This document shows, piece by piece, positions 11,601 through 19,700 of a stretch of 44,689 nt of DNA. The stretch is from Amycolatopsis sp. MtRt-6. Lineage in GTDB: Bacteria; Actinomycetota; Actinomycetes; Mycobacteriales; Pseudonocardiaceae. The position numbers were made by a program, and so were the translations under genes. The stretch spans positions 1-44,689 of the forward strand of contig NZ_JADWPD010000053.1 of NCBI RefSeq assembly GCF_017308975.1, given 5' to 3'. Under the pieces are notes generated by a model. It saw only the letters and a list, made by a program, of their open reading frames with translations, was not told where the DNA came from and ran no database searches. The first letter of the stretch is position 1. The number at the start of each line of letters is the position of its first letter.

Positions 11601-12069
11601 CGACGAACACGCCGGTGTCGCTGCCGCGCAGGTCGGCAGGCCGGATCCCCGCGTGCTCCAGCGACTCCCAGGCCACCTCCAGCAGCTGGCGCTGCTGCGG
11701 ATCCATCGCCAGGGCCTCCCGCGGGGAGATCCCGAAGAACTCCGCGTCGAACTCGGCGCCGTCGTGCAGGAACCCGCCCCGCCGCACGTAGGTGCGACCG
11801 GGCAGCCCGGGCTCGGGGTGGTAGAGGGAGTCGATGTGCCAGCCCCGGTCATCGGGTGCCTCCGAGGTGACGTCGGCGCCCCGCGCGACCAGCTCCCACA
11901 GGTCGTCCGGCCCCCGGACGCCGCCCGGGTAGCGGCAGCCCATGCCCACGATCGCGATCGGCTCGCGGTCGGAGTCCTGGAGGTCCTGGATGCGCTTGTT
12001 CGCCTGCCGCAGCTCGACGGTGGCTTGCTTGAGAAAGTGCCGCAGCTTCTCCTCGCTGGTCGCGGTCAT
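2629..12069 (-). CDS. PKS-C: bimodular type I polyketide synthase
   Basis: 3146 aa. N-terminal docking helix 1-33. First module: KS 35-460 (Cys208, His343, His383), AT 563-870 (GHSQG, Ser652; YASH 753-756, so methylmalonyl-CoA), a KR region 925-1300 that is dead (the GGTGxLG cofactor loop reads SGDTTAVG, and the catalytic Tyr is His1248), and ACP with Ser1407. Second module: KS 1463-1888 (Cys1635, His1770, His1808), AT 1990-2300 with atypical GTSQG (Ser2081) and VATH 2179-2182, a DH remnant 2345-2580, an active KR 2755-2960 (GGTGALG; LDD 2846-2848; Tyr2903; B1 type) and ACP with Ser3074. The DH catalytic His is replaced (PWLRGRAV instead of PWLxDHxV) and the VLLPG segment is lost, so no dehydration is expected. 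The C-terminus has an acidic docking tail, DMDVEALVSLALDD. The ATG overlaps the PKS-B stop as ATGA. Predicted additions: an alpha-methyl beta-keto unit, then an alkyl-branched hydroxy unit. Confidence 0.95.
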   Translation of the reverse strand: MTATSEEKLRHFLKQATVELRQANKRIQDLQDSDREPIAIVGMGCRYPGGVRGPDDLWELVARGADVTSEAPDDRGWHIDSLYHPEPGLPGRTYVRRGGFLHDGAEFDAEFFGISPREALAMDPQQRQLLEVAWESLEHAGIRPADLRGSDTGVFVGMCYQGYGFRDLDVAEEVSGHLVTGDSMSVASGRVAYTLGLSGPAITVDTACSSSLVALHLAVRSLRAGECTMALAGGVAVMSTTRGFVEFSKQRGLAADGRCKAFGAGADGMAWGEGAGLLVLERLSEARRRGHRVLAVVRGSALNQDGASNGLAAPNGPAQERVIRQALAGAGLSTSDVDVVEAHGTGTTLGDPIEAGALLATYGQGRPAGRPLWLGSIKSNIGHAQAAAGVAGVIKMVLALRHGVLPKTLHAEVPTPHVDWSAGAVRLLREQVAWPETGRPRRAGVSGFGISGTNAHVLIEQAPESTEDSAERPETPRVVPWLVSGRSEAALRAQAERLRERTADRNPLDVGYSLAETRMAHRSRAVVFAEDPATTGARLAALAADRPAPGVVRGTATHGEDKIVFVFPGQGAQWVGMAVELAESSPVFAARMAECAAELDRLVDWSLPEVLHDAGALARVDVVQPALFAVMVSLAEVWRSLGVAPDAVVGHSQGEIAAACVAGALTLAEAIKVVVLRSKAIAEVLAGQGGMLSIALPVAEVEAALRPWPGRVSVAAINGPSAVVVSGEPAALDELAADLGGREVRVRRIPVDYASHSAQVEAIHARLLDDLAGLTPAAAEIPFRSTVTGEVVDTSGLDAEYWYRNLRQTVQLAPTVDGLLADGHRVFVELSPHPVLTSAVRDTAEAAGTDVLAVGTLRRDEGGLARLLTSAAELHVGGVAVDWSPVVAGGRRVDLPTYAFQHRRYWLDAVSDARHESVQDRLRYRIGWEAQPDSPEPVLSGRWVVLTPPGDELGADCARALSEHGADVTVVDGSPADLPERLAPLGPLSGVLSLLASGARPAVDTVRLIQALAGIEVPVWCLTQGAVSADGAQVDPIQAEVWGVGRVAALEHPRSWGGLVDLPPSPTDTTWARLCSVLTSDEDQVALRERGAFVRRLHRAPLAAAPPVRDWRPAGTVLVSGDTTAVGPLLTEWLLDNGAGHVVLTGAGEYGDERVTAADCDPADREAMAALVRGWSETGQPIRTVVHVGAFPGLRPLAELDPDELSGSLARAAGGADHLSELLGADLDAFVLFSSVTGTWGAGEHAEHAAVTAHLDALAEQRRSAGLPATSIAWGVWDLGLDRADHRLGGTALLPPPTALSALKQVLDHDETTVVVADVDWDRFVPVFGTAGARPLLRGVPEAREVLDRVPEEAGSPQAHRFAALPESERDRVLLELVRSHAGAVLGLTGTEELRPQRPFRDLGFDSMTGVELRNALNTATGLRLPATLVFDHPTPAALAGHLRDVLYGTATDGVAPVAGPADEPIAIVAMSCRYPGGVRTPEDLWRLVAEGRDAVGPFPADRGWDPGLYDPEPGAPGKTSVWRGGFIDGFADFDPAFFEINPREALVIDPQQRLLMESTWELFERAGITPDTLRGSRSGVFIGSNIQDYAARVLAGEDLTGGYAGMGNSASVLSGRLAYLFGLEGPAITVDTACSSSLSALHMAVQALRRGECTMAVAGGVTVMSSPLSYVEFSRQRALATDGYCRAFSDDASGTVLSEGVGLLLLERVSDAERHGHTVLGLVRGSAVNQDGASNGLSAPNGPAQQRVIQQALADARLAPSDVDAVEAHGTGTRLGDPIEAQALLATYGQERAVPLLLGSLKSNIGHAQAAAGVGGVIKMIMAMRHGLLPRTLHVGTPTSHVDWSAGSVDLLTQARSWPRSDRPVRAGVSSFGLSGTNAHVILEQVPDSPAPPESPRGAGIVPLVLSAKTTPALHAQAAQLGALLADHPELEPADVGHSLVSTRATFDCRAVVLGEDRAELQAGLTALGAGKPAGTVLSGTAAPAGGPVFVFPGQGSQWDGMGRELLAGSPVFRAELLRCSAEFESLLGWSVRDVVEGAAGAMDLRRIDVVQPVLFSVMVSLAALWRSLGVVPAAVTGTSQGEIAAAYVAGELDLADAVRVVGLRSRLLAQRMVGRGVLASVALPVAELRARLHGSLTLAGINGPGLATVAGETEAVESLVAELTAEGIRARLVASTVATHCAQVDELEAELAELLAGVRPRPGQVPFYSAVTGTQREPGTLDAGYWFANMREPVAFDRAVGSLLGAGFRAFVEVSPHPVMGMAIQANLDEAATTAVVAGSIRRDDGGLRRMLTSLAEAHVGGIPVDWRAAFAGRGARRVELPTYPFQRRRYWPHYATPGAQQDQGTLGHAVLTGSTALAGDACLLTGGLSAGAHPWLRGRAVPSALAELAVRAGDEVGCDLLAELTVRDAVLLPGEEDRQLQVLVAGPGATGSREFTIHSRDAGGPWTTHATGSLAVAGRVPSFDLAQWPPHGAEPLPGAAPAWRSGASTFVEVQLAGERREDEFVLHPLLLEAVFSAASAGVPVAWRGFVLHATGGSTLRAELTDQGDGWWAVRIADHDGDPVASIAGVRTGPAMPQQRQVPGDAFFGMDFIEVPLPEGTAGEVRRVAGPEELAQLGSGPAAVLVELSGKRDAQAATAAAAELAQTWLSKDEPAGARLVVLTRGAVSALPGEDITDLAHAPVWGVIRSAESENPHRFTVIDTDGTAASEAVLDRAVASGEPQLALRDGRVLVPRLRRLVAGPPGTGVLDPGGTVLITGGTGALGRVLARHLATAHGVRHLLLVSRSGKRAPDLDRLTAELREAGAEVTVAACDVADRAALAGLLATVPADRPLTAVVHAAGVLDDGLIGSLTPDKIDRVLRPKVDAAWALHELTKDAGLAAFVLYSSAASAFGGAGQGNYAAANAFLDALAAHRRANGLPGLALGWGYWAGPGGAMTGHLDRAELAGRMARTGVLPIDERDGMALFDAALGSDRASVFPVRLNLAQLRSLAASTPLPAVLRDLVRTVARRVVREDSGADRSALTRLAGLPAAERVEALTELVRRTVAEVLGHGTVADVEPARPFKELGFDSLASVEVRNRLAAATGLRLRATIAFDHPTPGAVAGYLAAALFPEAVEPGPEPDEFDDMDVEALVSLALDDNPS

Positions 12070-15000
12070 GAGATCCCGAACTCCTTACCGAGGATGTCGA
12101 ACATGTCGTCGTCCGACGCCGAAGCCAGTTCGTCGTCGCCGAGGGACCCCTCGACGCGCCGCAGCAGCGCGCGCAGCCGGACGGCGGCCTGGGCGGAAGT
12201 GGCCTCGTCGGGCTCGCCGGCGGCCAGCGCGGCCTCGACCCGGTCCAGCTCGTCGAGCAGGGAGCCCGGCGCGGCCGGGGTTTCGGCGGCGAACAGCCCC
12301 GCCGCCAGGTGATCGGCCAGCCGGGCCGGCGTGGGGTGGTCGAAGACCGCGGTGACCGGCATGCGCAGCCCGGTGGCGGCGGTGAGGCGGTTGCGCAGCT
12401 CGACGGCGGTCAGTGAGTCGAACCCGGCGTCCTTGAACGCCTGCCCGGACTCCAGCCGGGTCGCGTTGCCGTGGCCGAGCACGGAGGCGGCCTCCGCGCT
12501 GATCAGCTCCCGAAGCGCGCGGAGGCGGTCCGGCACCGAAAGCCCGGCGAGCCGGTCGCGCAGCGGGGAATCGCCTGCCGCGGGCTGCTCCGCGGCTTCC
12601 AGGGCCTGCCGGACCTCGGGCAGTTCGGACAGCAGCGGGCTCGGGCGTGCGGAAACGAAGGTCGGGGCGAACCGGTCCCAGTCGACTTCGGCGACCGCCA
12701 CACAGGTTTCGCCTTGGTCGACGGCCTCGTGCAGGGCACGCAGGTGCACCGCGGGCGAGGTCGGCGGCAGTCCGAGCGCGCGCAGCTGATCACGCATGCG
12801 TGGTTCAGCGGCCATTCCGTCGCCGGCCCAGGCGCCCCAGGCGATGGCGGTGGCGGCCAGCCCGCGGGCCCGGCGGTGCTCGGCGAGCGCGTCCAGGTAG
12901 GCGTTGGCCGCGGCATAGGTGCCTTGCCCGCTTGCCCCCCAAAGCCCCGACAGCGAGGAGAACAGCACGAACGCGTCCAGCTGCCGGTCGCCGAGCAAGG
13001 CGTCGAGGTGGGCGGCCCCGGCGACCTTGGCCGCGGTGGCCTCGGCCAGTCCGGCGACCGTCAGGTCCGCCAGCGCCGCGCTCTCCCCCACGCCGGCCGC
13101 GTGCACGACGGCGGAGATCTCTTCCGGCAGGTGGGCCGCGAGCTCGGCACGGTCGGCGACATCGCACGCGGCGATGGTGACCTCCACACCGCTTTCGAGG
13201 AGTTCTTCGCGCAGCCGCCCGGCGCCCGGTGCGTCCATGCCCCGCCTGCTCAGCAGGACGAGGTGGCCGACGTCGGTGGCCGCCAGCCGGCGGGCCACCG
13301 CGGCGCCGAGCGCGCCGGTCCCCCCGGTGATCACGACCGTGCCCGAGGGCACCCACGGGCGCTCCGGCCGGTGCGGGGCCGGTGCGGCGCGGGACAGCCG
13401 GCGGCCGAACACGCCGGCCGGCCGGACCGCGACCTGGTCCTCACCGCCGGTCGACGCCAGGAAGGCGGCGAGGCGGGCGGTGTCCTGTTCGGCCACGGTT
13501 TCGGGCAGGTCGATCAGGCCGCCCCAGCGACCGGGGTGCTCCAGGGCGGCGCACCGGCCGAGCCCCCAGACCTGGGCCTGCACCGGCGCGGTGACCGGAT
13601 CGGCGTGGCCGGTGGAGACCGCGCCGCGGGTCAGGCACCACAGCGGGGCGTCGATCGCCACCTTCCCCAGCGCCTGCACGAGTTCCACCGTGGCGGCCAG
13701 CCCGGTGGCGACCGCGGGCCGGTCCGCCAGGGGACGTTCGTCCACGGCCAGCAGGGAAAGCACCCCGGAGAACTCGGGGCGACCGGACTCGGCGAGCCGC
13801 TCGGCGATCGCTCCGGTGGCGGCGGACTCGTCGATCTCGACCACCAGGACCTCGGCCCCGTGCTCGGACAGCCCCTTACGCAGGGTCTCGCCCAGTGTGC
13901 CCGGACCGGTCAGCAGCAACCACGTGCCGGACAGCGCGGCGCGGTCCGGCTCCGGCAGCGCCGTCCACCCGACGCGGTAGCGAAGGTGGCCGGTGTCCTC
14001 GGCGCGGCTCCGGCGCGAGGGCGGTGCCTGCAGCCAGTACCGCTTGCGCTGGAACGCGTAGGTCGGCAGGTCGACGCGGCCACCCTCGGGGACCACCGGC
14101 GACCAGTCCACGGGCACACCGCGGACGAACAGCTCCGCCGCGGCGGTGATCATCCGGTCCAGGCCGCCCTCACCCCGGCGCAGCGACCCGGTCACCAGGA
14201 CTTCCGCCTGGGCGTCGTCGGCGGTGGCCTCGATCGCCATCCCCAGCACGGGGTGGGGGCTGACCTCCAGGAACGTGCGGAAGCCCTGGGAAACCAGGGT
14301 CCGGACGGCTTGCTCGAACCGCACCGGTTCCCGCATGTTCGAGTACCAGTACCCGGCGTCGAGGCTGCCCGGCGCGAGCCGGTCGCCCGTCACCGCCGAA
14401 TGGAACGCCACGTCACCCTGGCGCGGCTCGACGGGCGCCAGCAGGTCCAGCAGCTCGTCGTGCAGCTCCTCGACCTGGTCGCAGTGCGTTGCCACCGAGG
14501 AGGCCACCAGCCGCGCCCGGATTCCCTGCGCGGAGAAGTCCTCGACCAGCCGCCGCACCGCCGCGGTCTCGCCCGCGACGGTCACCAGACCGGGAGCGTT
14601 CACCCCGCCGATGCTCACCCCTTCGCCCAGCCGGCCGCGCACCTGGTCCACCGGCGCCACGACGGACGCCAGTACCCCGCGCCCCACCAGGCGTTCGGCG
14701 AGCAGCCGGCTGCGCAGTCCCACGACCCGGGCGGCGTCGGCGAGACTCAGTTCCCCGGCCACGTAGGCCGCCGCGATCTCCCCTTGGCTCGTGCCGACGA
14801 CGGCCGCGGGCCGGACACCCAGTGATCGCCAGACCGCGGTGAGGCCGGCCATCACCGAGAAGAGGACCGGCTGCACCACGTCGATCCGCTCGAGCGCCGG
14901 TGCTCCTTCCGCACCCGACACGACCGCGGTCACGGACCAGCCCAGCAGCGATTCGAACTCGGCGGAACACCGAAGCAGCTCCTCGCGGAACACCGGTGAG

Positions 15001-16724
15001 GTGTCCAGCAGCTCACGGCCCATGCCGAGCCACTGCGAACCCTGACCGGGGAAGACGAACACCACCCGGCCGGCCTCGCCGGCCACCCCGGTGACGAGCC
15101 CGGGCGCCGTCTCGCCGCCGGCCAGCGCCGCCAGCGCGTCGCGCAGCTCCTCCCCGGTTCCGCCGACCAGGACAGCGCGGTGGTCGAACACGGTCCGGGT
15201 GTGCAGCAGCGAAGCCGCGACCTCGGCCGGCGGCGCGTCGAGGGTGAGCAGGCGTGCGGCCTGCTCGCGCAACGCGGCGGGGGTCCGAGCGGACAGCAAC
15301 CACGGCGCCACGCCGGCCGCCGCGACGCGCGGGGGTTCCGGCTCGGCGGCCTGCTCCAGGATCACGTGGGCGTTGGTGCCGGAGATGCCGAACGAGGAGA
15401 CGGCGGCCCGGCGCGGACCGTCCGTGGCGGGCCAGGGAACGCTCTCGGTCAGCAGCCGGACCGAGCCGCTGCTCCAGTCGACGCGCGGCGTGGGCTCGTC
15501 CACGTGCAGGGTCTTCGGCAGCAGGTCGTGCCGCAGGGCCTGCACCATCTTGATCACCCCGCCGACGCCGGCCGCGGCTTGGGCGTGCCCGATGTTGGAC
15601 TTCAGCGAGCCCAGGAGCAACGGCCGGTCCGCGGGCCGCTGCCCGTAGGTGGCGAGCAGCGCACCCGCCTCGATCGGGTCGCCCAGCCGGGTCCCGGTGC
15701 CGTGTGCCTCGACCACGTCCACGTCGGGTGGCGACAACCGGGCGTCGGCCAGCGCCTGCTTGATCACCCGCTCCTGCGCCCGGCCGCTGGGCGCGGTCAA
15801 CCCGTTCGACGCACCGTCCTGGTTGACCGCCGACCCCCGCACCACCGCCAGCACCCGATGACCATTGCGCTCCGCGTCGGACAACCGCTCCAGCACCAGC
15901 ATGCCGACGCCCTCGCCGAGCCCGACACCGTCGGCCGCCGCGGCGAACGCCTTGCTCCGGCCGTCCGGTGCGAGGCCGCGCTGCCGGCTGAACTCCAGCA
16001 ACGCGGTCGGCGTGAACATCACGCACGCGCCACCGGCCAGCGCGAGCGAGGTCTCGCCCGAGCGCAGCGAGCGGACGGCGAGGTGGAGCGCCACGAGTGA
16101 AGAGGAGCAGGCGGTGTCCACGGTGACGGCCGGGCCTTCCAGGCCCAGGGTGTAGGCCACGCGGCCGGACATCACCGCGAACGTGTTGGCCGTGCCGACA
16201 TAGCCCTCGACTTCGGCGGGCACCTCGTCGAGCCGGCTCGCGTAGTCCTGGTAGGTGGCGCCGACGAACACCCCGGTGCGGCTGCCGCGCACGCTCGCCG
16301 GGACGATCCCGGCCTGCTCCAGCGCCTCCCACGAGGTTTCCAGCACCAGGCGGTGCTGGGGGTCCATCGCGAGCGCCTCACGCGGGGAGATTCCGAAGAA
16401 CTCGGCGTCGAAATCGAGGCTGTCCCGGAGAAAGCCGCCCTCGCGCGCATAGGTCCGGCCGGCCCGGTCGGGGTCCTCGTCGTACAGGCCGTGGACGTCC
16501 CAGTCGCGGTCGGCGGGCAGCTCGCCGATCAGATCCGCCCCCTCGGTCACCGCCCGCCACAACGCCTCCGGCGACTGGATCCCGCCGGGAAAGCGGCAGC
16601 CCATTCCCACGATCGCGATCGGCTCGTGCCCGGCACCTTCGAGCTCGCGCAGCCGGGCCTTGGCCTGGCGCAGATCGGTCAGCGCGCGGTTGAGGTACCT
16701 GCGGAGCTTTTCCTCGTCGGGCAT
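12066..16724 (-). CDS. PKS-B: monomodular type I polyketide synthase
   Basis: 1552 aa: docking helix 1-32, KS 33-455 (Cys206, His341, His380), AT 555-865, KR 930-1340, ACP with Ser1437, C-terminal docking tail ending DDDMFDILGKEFG. The AT is the same atypical class as the second AT of PKS-C: GTSQG (Ser646) where most ATs have GHSxG, and VATH (744-747) in the slot that reads YASH for methylmalonyl and HAFH for malonyl. The last His of that tetrad, the catalytic one, is kept. The KR has an intact GGTGALG loop, no LDD, Trp1262 eight residues before Tyr1270, and Gln at the A1/A2 position, so it is A1-type and should give an L-hydroxy product. The start is supported by GGGGAGGG about 11 bp upstream. 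Extender unit is probably ethylmalonyl or another alkylmalonyl thioester, inferred from the motif and the ccr gene. Confidence 0.95.
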   Translation of the reverse strand: MPDEEKLRRYLNRALTDLRQAKARLRELEGAGHEPIAIVGMGCRFPGGIQSPEALWRAVTEGADLIGELPADRDWDVHGLYDEDPDRAGRTYAREGGFLRDSLDFDAEFFGISPREALAMDPQHRLVLETSWEALEQAGIVPASVRGSRTGVFVGATYQDYASRLDEVPAEVEGYVGTANTFAVMSGRVAYTLGLEGPAVTVDTACSSSLVALHLAVRSLRSGETSLALAGGACVMFTPTALLEFSRQRGLAPDGRSKAFAAAADGVGLGEGVGMLVLERLSDAERNGHRVLAVVRGSAVNQDGASNGLTAPSGRAQERVIKQALADARLSPPDVDVVEAHGTGTRLGDPIEAGALLATYGQRPADRPLLLGSLKSNIGHAQAAAGVGGVIKMVQALRHDLLPKTLHVDEPTPRVDWSSGSVRLLTESVPWPATDGPRRAAVSSFGISGTNAHVILEQAAEPEPPRVAAAGVAPWLLSARTPAALREQAARLLTLDAPPAEVAASLLHTRTVFDHRAVLVGGTGEELRDALAALAGGETAPGLVTGVAGEAGRVVFVFPGQGSQWLGMGRELLDTSPVFREELLRCSAEFESLLGWSVTAVVSGAEGAPALERIDVVQPVLFSVMAGLTAVWRSLGVRPAAVVGTSQGEIAAAYVAGELSLADAARVVGLRSRLLAERLVGRGVLASVVAPVDQVRGRLGEGVSIGGVNAPGLVTVAGETAAVRRLVEDFSAQGIRARLVASSVATHCDQVEELHDELLDLLAPVEPRQGDVAFHSAVTGDRLAPGSLDAGYWYSNMREPVRFEQAVRTLVSQGFRTFLEVSPHPVLGMAIEATADDAQAEVLVTGSLRRGEGGLDRMITAAAELFVRGVPVDWSPVVPEGGRVDLPTYAFQRKRYWLQAPPSRRSRAEDTGHLRYRVGWTALPEPDRAALSGTWLLLTGPGTLGETLRKGLSEHGAEVLVVEIDESAATGAIAERLAESGRPEFSGVLSLLAVDERPLADRPAVATGLAATVELVQALGKVAIDAPLWCLTRGAVSTGHADPVTAPVQAQVWGLGRCAALEHPGRWGGLIDLPETVAEQDTARLAAFLASTGGEDQVAVRPAGVFGRRLSRAAPAPHRPERPWVPSGTVVITGGTGALGAAVARRLAATDVGHLVLLSRRGMDAPGAGRLREELLESGVEVTIAACDVADRAELAAHLPEEISAVVHAAGVGESAALADLTVAGLAEATAAKVAGAAHLDALLGDRQLDAFVLFSSLSGLWGASGQGTYAAANAYLDALAEHRRARGLAATAIAWGAWAGDGMAAEPRMRDQLRALGLPPTSPAVHLRALHEAVDQGETCVAVAEVDWDRFAPTFVSARPSPLLSELPEVRQALEAAEQPAAGDSPLRDRLAGLSVPDRLRALRELISAEAASVLGHGNATRLESGQAFKDAGFDSLTAVELRNRLTAATGLRMPVTAVFDHPTPARLADHLAAGLFAAETPAAPGSLLDELDRVEAALAAGEPDEATSAQAAVRLRALLRRVEGSLGDDELASASDDDMFDILGKEFGIS

Positions 16725-16745
16725 CGGATGTCGTTCCCTCCCCTG

Positions 16746-19700
16746 TCAGTCGGCGCCGAGTTCGTGGTCGAGCAGCGCGAACATCTCGTCGTTGCTCACC
16801 GAGGCGAAGTCCTCTTCCCGCCGGTCTCCGCCGGCCGCGTCCACGGTCCGCACCAGCTCCCGGAGCCGGTCGGCCACCTCGGCGCGTTCCCCGGGGGAGA
16901 ACTCGGCGGAACGCAGGACCGACGCCAGCCTCGCGAGGTCGGCCGCGACGACGCCGCCGGCGGGGTCACCGAACATCCGCTCGGCCAGGTGGGCCGCCAG
17001 CGCCGCGGGCGACGGGTGGTCGTAGATCGTCGTCACGGGCAGCTCGAGCCCGGTCGCCGCGCCCAGCCGGTTGGTCAGGGCGGTCACGGTCAGCGAATCG
17101 AACCCGATGTCCTTGAAGGTGCGGTCGGCGGAGACGGCACTTCGGTGGCCGAGCACCTCGGCGACTTCCGCGCGCACCAGGTCGACCAGCGCGTTGTCCC
17201 GTTCGTGCCCGGTGTGGCCGGCGAGCACGTCACGCCAGGTCCGGCGCGGCGCGGCCGGCTCGGCGGCGAGCCGCGTCACGGTGACCTCCGGCCAGAAGCG
17301 GTCGTGCTGGAACGGGTAGGTCGGCAGGTCGGCGTGGTTCCCGCGCGGCAGCACGGTTTCCCAGTCGACGTCCTCGCCGCGCAGGTACCGCCGCACCGGT
17401 TCGGCCAGGTCCGCCGGTGCCGGATCGCCGACGACGCCGGACTTGCCGGCCGCGATTTCGGTCAGCCCGCTCCGCAGGCCGTCCCGCGACCGGGCCACCA
17501 GCACGGCGCGGTGCGCGAAGGCCGCGCGCTCGGTCGCGAGCGTGAAGCCGACGTCCACCGGACGCTCGGTGTCCACCACCGGCAGGAGCTGTGCGGCCCG
17601 GGCCGCAAGCGCTTGCGGGGAGCGCGCCGAAAGCACCCAGACGACCAGCTCGGGCTCCGGCGCCTCGCGGACCGGCGTGGCGATTCCCTGTTCCAGGACG
17701 ACGTGCGCATTGGTGCCGGAGAACCCGAACGACGACACGCCGGCTCGCCGCGGACCGCGGCGCGGTGGCCAGGACCGGGCCGTGGTGACCAGTTCGACGT
17801 CGCCGGCGGACCAGTCGGCGTGGGTGGTCGGCCGGTCCACGTGCAGGGTCGCCGGCACCACACCGCGGCGCATCGCCTCGACCATCTTGATGACGCCGAC
17901 GATGCCCGACGCCGCCTGGGTGTGGCCGATGTTGGACTTCACCGAGCCGAGCAGCAGCGACGTTTCGCGGTCCTGGCCGTAGGTCGCCAGCAGCGCTTTG
18001 GCCTCGATCGGGTCGCCCAGCCTGGTCCCGGTGCCGTGTGCCTCGACGACGTCCACATCGGACGGTGCGAGCCCGGCGTCGGCCAGCGCCTGCTTGATCA
18101 CCCGCTCCTGCGCACGACCACTGGGCGCGGTCAATCCGTTCGACGCACCATCCTGGTTGACCGCCGATCCCTTCACCACCGCCAGCACCCGGTGACCATT
18201 GCGCTCGGCGTCGGACAACCGCTCCAGCACCAGCACCCCGGCCCCTTCGGCCCAGTTGGTGCCGTCCGCCGCCTCGGCGAACGCCTTGATCCGGCCGTCG
18301 ACGGCCAGCCCGCGCTGCCGGCTGAACTCGACGAACGCCTCGGGCGTCGCCATGATCGTGACCCCGGCCGCCAGGGCCAGCTCGCATTCGCCGCGGCGCA
18401 GCGCCTGGACAGCCAGGTGCAGCGCCACCAGCGACGACGAGCAGGCCGTGTCCACGGTCATGGCCGGTCCGTGCAGGCCGAAGGTGTACGCGAGGCGCCC
18501 GGACAGGGCGCTGTTCGCCAGCCCGGTGCTCAGCTGGCCCTCGACCGGGCCGGGATTCCGCCGCAGCAAAGCGGCGTAGTCGTTGCCGTTGGTACCCGCG
18601 AAAACCCCGCACGTGCTGCCGCGAAGCGAGGCCGGGTTCGTCCCGGCCCGCTCGAACGCCTCCCAGGCGGTCTCCAGCAGCACCCGGTGCTGGGGGTCCA
18701 TCGCGAGCGCCTCACGCGGGGAGATCCCGAAGAACTCCGCGTCGAACCCCGCCGCGTCGGACAGGAAGCCACCCGAGCGGACGTAGCTGGTTCCGGCGTG
18801 GTCGGCGTCGGGGTCGTAGAGCGCCTCGACGTCCCAGCCGCGGTCGGCGGGGAACGCGGTGATCGCGTCACCGCCGGTGGACACCAGCGACCACAGGTCC
18901 TCGGGGGTGTGCACCCCACCGGGCAGCCGGCAGCTCATGCCCACGATCGCGATCGGCTCGTGCCCGGCAGCCCCGGCCCGGGGCGCGTCGGTCGCCTCGG
19001 GAGCCTCGCTGATCAAGCGCCCGGCGAGTTCGGCGGGCGAAGGGTGGTCGAACACCGCGGTGACCGGCAGCGGCACCTGCGTGGCGGCGACGAGCCGGGT
19101 GCGCAGCCGCACCGCGGCCACCGAGTCGAAGCCGAGGTCCTTGAACGCGCGATGCGGGTCGATCTCGTCCGGGTTGTCGTGCCCGAGGACGGCAGCGACC
19201 TCGGCCAGGACGATCGCCAGCGCGGCCTGCTCGGTCAGGCCGGCCGGCAGTTCGCCCGGGCCGGGCCGGGCTTCGCCGGGTTCGGCCCGCGCGTCGGCGA
19301 GATCCGCCAGCAGCGGGGCGGCCCGGCTGCTGAGAAAGACGGGCGCGAACTCCGCCCACACGACGTCCGCCACGGTCAGGCAGGTCTCGTTGGCGTTCAG
19401 GGCTTCGTGCAAGGCGACGACGCCCAGCTCCGGGTCCATCGGCACCAGGCCGCGTTCGCGCAGGTGCCCGGCGACGCGGGAGTCCGCGGCCATGCCTTCC
19501 CCCGCCCACGGTCCCCAGGCCACCGAGGTCGCCGTCAAGCCGCGCGCCCGGCGCTGGTGGGCCAGCGCGTCGAGGAAGGCGTTGGCCGCCGCGTAGGCGG
19601 CTTGGCCGCCGCTGCCCCAGACACCGGCGATCGAGGAGAACAGCACGAACGCGTCCAGCGGCCGGTCGGCCAGCAGGTCGTCCAGGTGCCGCGCGCCGTC

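Noticed and set aside
12471..14825. Further long plus-strand frames antisense to PKS-B and PKS-A
   Set aside because: Same low-complexity composition, explained by high GC at third codon positions of the minus-strand genes.
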